Shown piece by piece: positions 39,967-42,500 of a stretch of 42,500 nucleotides of DNA. Source of the DNA: Cryptomeria japonica (Eukaryota; Streptophyta; Pinopsida; Cupressales; Cupressaceae); the NCBI RefSeq assembly GCF_030272615.1, contig NC_081409.1:241948332-241990831 (forward strand), given 5' to 3'. The translations under genes and the position numbers were made by a program. The notes under the pieces are model-generated. The model saw only the letters and a list, made by a program, of their open reading frames with translations, searched no databases and was not told where the DNA came from. Positions within the stretch are counted from its first letter, which is position 1; every line of letters begins with the position of its first letter.

Positions 39967-42500
39967 ATGGAAACATCAGCCACTCCAAGGAAGAAGACTA
40001 GGAGTGAGATAAAGCTTGAAAAGAACCCTGTTACAATGAAATATTAGTACCAAGGTTAGACTCTGGTCTCTAAGTTCGAGAATGAAATACAATGGGTCAC
40101 TGATACAGAAATAGGGCACATTGAGCTGGATGAAATTAAGAAGGAAATGACTCAACAAAATATTAAGGCAGCATATAGGAGAATCATGAGATTTGAGCTC
40201 GTAGAGGCCACAATCTTTTCTCAAGCAATGTAGTCTCCAGAGTTAATATTGGCAATATCTCAATACTACGACAAAGATACCAGGAAGTGCACAGACACCA
40301 AAGGAAATGTAGTTGTTGATCTTTCAATTGATATGCTTGCCATGATCTTCGGTATTCCCGAATACGATAAGGTCCTCTAGACAACCAAAGATGAAGCCAT
40401 CCAAATATTTAATAAGAAAGTTGCTGACAACAAGCGCCATATAAATGAGGTGAGGCTTAGCAAGTCAATAAAAATAGGGTTGAAGGCCACAAATAATATT
40501 TTAAGGGCCAATTTTAAAGATGCGCCAATGGACCTAATTATCATGCTCAGCCGACCCTTTGGCAAAGAAGACTGCAAACACTATCATTTGTGGATTTACC
40601 ATTATATCCACACCATCCTTAAGGGGAAGGAGTACTTTGAATGGGCACAAATCGTGTCAAACAACATCCATGAGAAAGGGTGTAATGTAATTAAGCCTAA
40701 GAATTTTTTTATGACTTCTTGTGTAATTTGGGTGGTAGCTAGGAGTGGCATTTACCTGGGATTGAAAACCTCTAGCAGATTAGGGGAACAAAAAGCATGG
40801 GAATATTATACTCAATAGCCCATCCAACAAGCCAAGTATCATTTCAAAAGGATTAATGATGCCTCCATATATGTAGTCATATACAGATTGACATGTGGTG
40901 TGGGGTATCGTCTCACTCTTGAGGCTATGAAGTTGATATAGGAATGGGGAACTTGGTTCATTCAGAACGGGCGGTCCACTTACATCCATTTGAGCGGATT
41001 TACAGGTAACCCCCTCCTTCTTCCTCACTATTGCAACAACAGGATCATTATTCTTGAATATGCAAGACAGAGTGTAGGGCTCCAATCCCTTATGGACCTA
41101 AAGCATAAGACGAGGTGACATTTCCAATTATTCTCGAGCACTACAAATGCCATAATTTACAAACAACAAAGACAACTATCCATGAGTTGCAGGATCTCTT
41201 TCTTATTTACAAACAACAAAGACAACTATCCATGAGTTGCAGGATCTCTTTCTTAAGGAGTTTGAATATGTTTGACCAAGGTATTACCCATTCAAGAAAA
41301 TCAAAGCAATGATGCTAGTAGCATATGAAGGGCACATAACAGCTTTGGAAGGCTTCTGGGCAAGTATGCAAGATAGTTTCAAAGCTAGGCAAAGAGGGTT
41401 TTATAGGTTAACAATGGTCCAAATGAAGGAATTTGACCTCAAAGATAACATTCCTAAGGATTTCAAAGATGATGGAGAATTACTAGACCCGTAATACATT
41501 GAAATTATGGTGGAAAAAAGGCCTCTCTTGCCAACAAGATGGTTGGAGAAAGAAAATCTAAAGATTGAAGATGTTTTAGAACAATTCATTGCAAGAAGCT
41601 AACAATGGTTGAATCTTAGGCTTCAACCGAGTTCCACAAGGGAAAGGAAGAAAGGCAAGGTTACTGGCAATCCTCAGTCAAAAAAAATCAAAGAGTATGT
41701 GTGGAGAACGAGATCAAAATAGAGGAAGAATACTCCAACGGGTGAAGAGACCTCAACCCCCACTATAAAGAAAGAAGAACTAATGAGGAAACGAGATGGC
41801 AAGATGGAGTCACAACTCCTCAAGACAACAAATAAGCATGCTATAACAACTGAGCTACTCATTGTACCTTTGGCTTCCATTACACCCATTGTGTCTGCCA
41901 TTGGTATTGTTCTAGGAGAAGTTGCATCACAGGGTCAAGATGACCAACCTGCCCTTCCTCCAAAGTTCCTATAGAAGCTACTAAACCAACCTATGAGCGG
42001 GTAGTTATTCATGATGTTGGGTCAGATTCTGATGAAGATGACGAACCCATTTCAATAGTTGCATGTAGGAAAAAGGAAGATACAATGAGAAGACAAGCTA
42101 CCTTCGAGCAAGCTCAAGCATAAATAATGCTCGAATAGGTGCATGTTGCCTCCCAGAGTGAGCAACCTACCCAAATATCGGCCAATGATCCCAAGGACCA
42201 AGTGGTGGAAATCACCCAAATGCAGGTGTATGATGTGCAGGTGGAAACCATGGAGGTAGATGAGCAAGATGATTGACTGGTACACACCCCTTAATACCAA
42301 GAACAACTTCTCAAACAAATGGAGGGAGGCCAATAAAATCAGCAAGATGAAGCAAATAAAGAGGTCTTTGAGCAAGAGGTGGGAGAAAAATTAGAAGAGT
42401 TTTCCAAGTAGCAACAACAAAGTTATGAACAAGTGCTTCAAGCAAACTTAGCTCAACAAATTTCACAACCCCCACCACTCCATGAAACACCTGCAGGACA
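39967..42500 (+). pseudogene. Unknown long protein, family X, plus-strand copy (runs off window end)
   Basis: No known family. A single phase from ATG 39967 (METSATPRKKTRSEIKLEKN) to 41118 is interrupted by TAG at 40045, 40231, 40378, 40816 and 40939 and then TGA at 41116, with no frameshift. Conserved blocks shared with the copy at 30860-34055 are VVDLSIDMLAMIFGIPEYD, NFKDAPMDLIIMLSRPFG, FEWAQIVSNN with CNVIKPKNFFMTS, and RIIILEYARQ with LKHKTR. A 50-bp duplication at 41155 shifts the frame; later open pieces give YEGHITALEGFWASMQDS, PLLPTRWLEKENLKIEDVLE and a Lys-rich segment, then a Glu/Gln-rich tail (SDSDEDDEPISIV). It continues beyond 42500. Membrane segments or a signal peptide are not seen. 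The charged C-terminal tail suggests a gag-like or nucleic-acid-binding protein, which is inference. Confidence 0.6.
41155..41254 (+). repeat. Perfect 50-bp tandem duplication in the unknown ORF
   Basis: 41155-41204 and 41205-41254 are identical. Fifty is not a multiple of three, so the duplication shifts the coding frame. The lack of any difference implies a recent event. Confidence 0.97.

Overview
The window looks like plant nuclear DNA from a large, repeat-rich genome, probably a gymnosperm. It carries Ty1/copia and Ty3/gypsy (Tat-like) retrotransposons, LINE fragments with RNase H and DUF4283-like domains, a spliced host exon, long AT-rich non-coding stretches and no bacterial features. 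The gymnosperm assignment is an inference from the retroelement types and the very low gene density. Almost every coding trace is broken; only one short exon looks like an intact piece of a host gene.

Layout. 1-1772: a ~1.07 kb tandem duplication, each copy holding an antisense, frameshifted LINE-type RNase H domain. 2609-2784 (+): last exon of a plastid-type GNAT acetyltransferase gene. 4106-10257 (-): a complete copia element with a 5-bp target duplication, 793/798-bp LTRs, PBS, PPT and one gag-pol frame carrying six nonsense codons and no net frameshift. 10904-11540: a 126-bp minisatellite. 13890-14043: an array of ~21-bp hairpin units whose stems differ but still pair. 14668-15472: an 805-bp fold-back element. 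15473-19641 (-): a copia-like 3' end (LTR edge, PPT, hairpin-rich 3' UTR) joined to fragments of cellular genes (BAG-like?, BTB/POZ, RING and Vint-like parts of a WAV3-type E3 ligase), ending at a near-match to the copia PBS; this may be a non-autonomous copia element that captured host genes. 19698-29433 (+): a Tat-like gypsy element, truncated at its left end, with reverse transcriptase deleted and a snap-back palindrome before its right LTR.

30860-34055 (-) and 39967-42500 (+): two diverged copies of one long protein family that I do not recognise. They align in several blocks, and each has a long degenerate repeat array upstream. Around and between them are an LTR-like promoter segment, a LINE ORF1 (DUF4283) fragment at 36270-37120 and a 410-bp alternating purine/pyrimidine microsatellite.

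The genes do not form a pathway. They record nested insertion, gene-fragment capture and decay. The most unusual items are the unknown protein pair with its repeat leaders, the captured-gene copia structure, the hairpin array with compensatory stem changes and the snap-back palindrome. All of this was read by eye; no search or alignment program was run.
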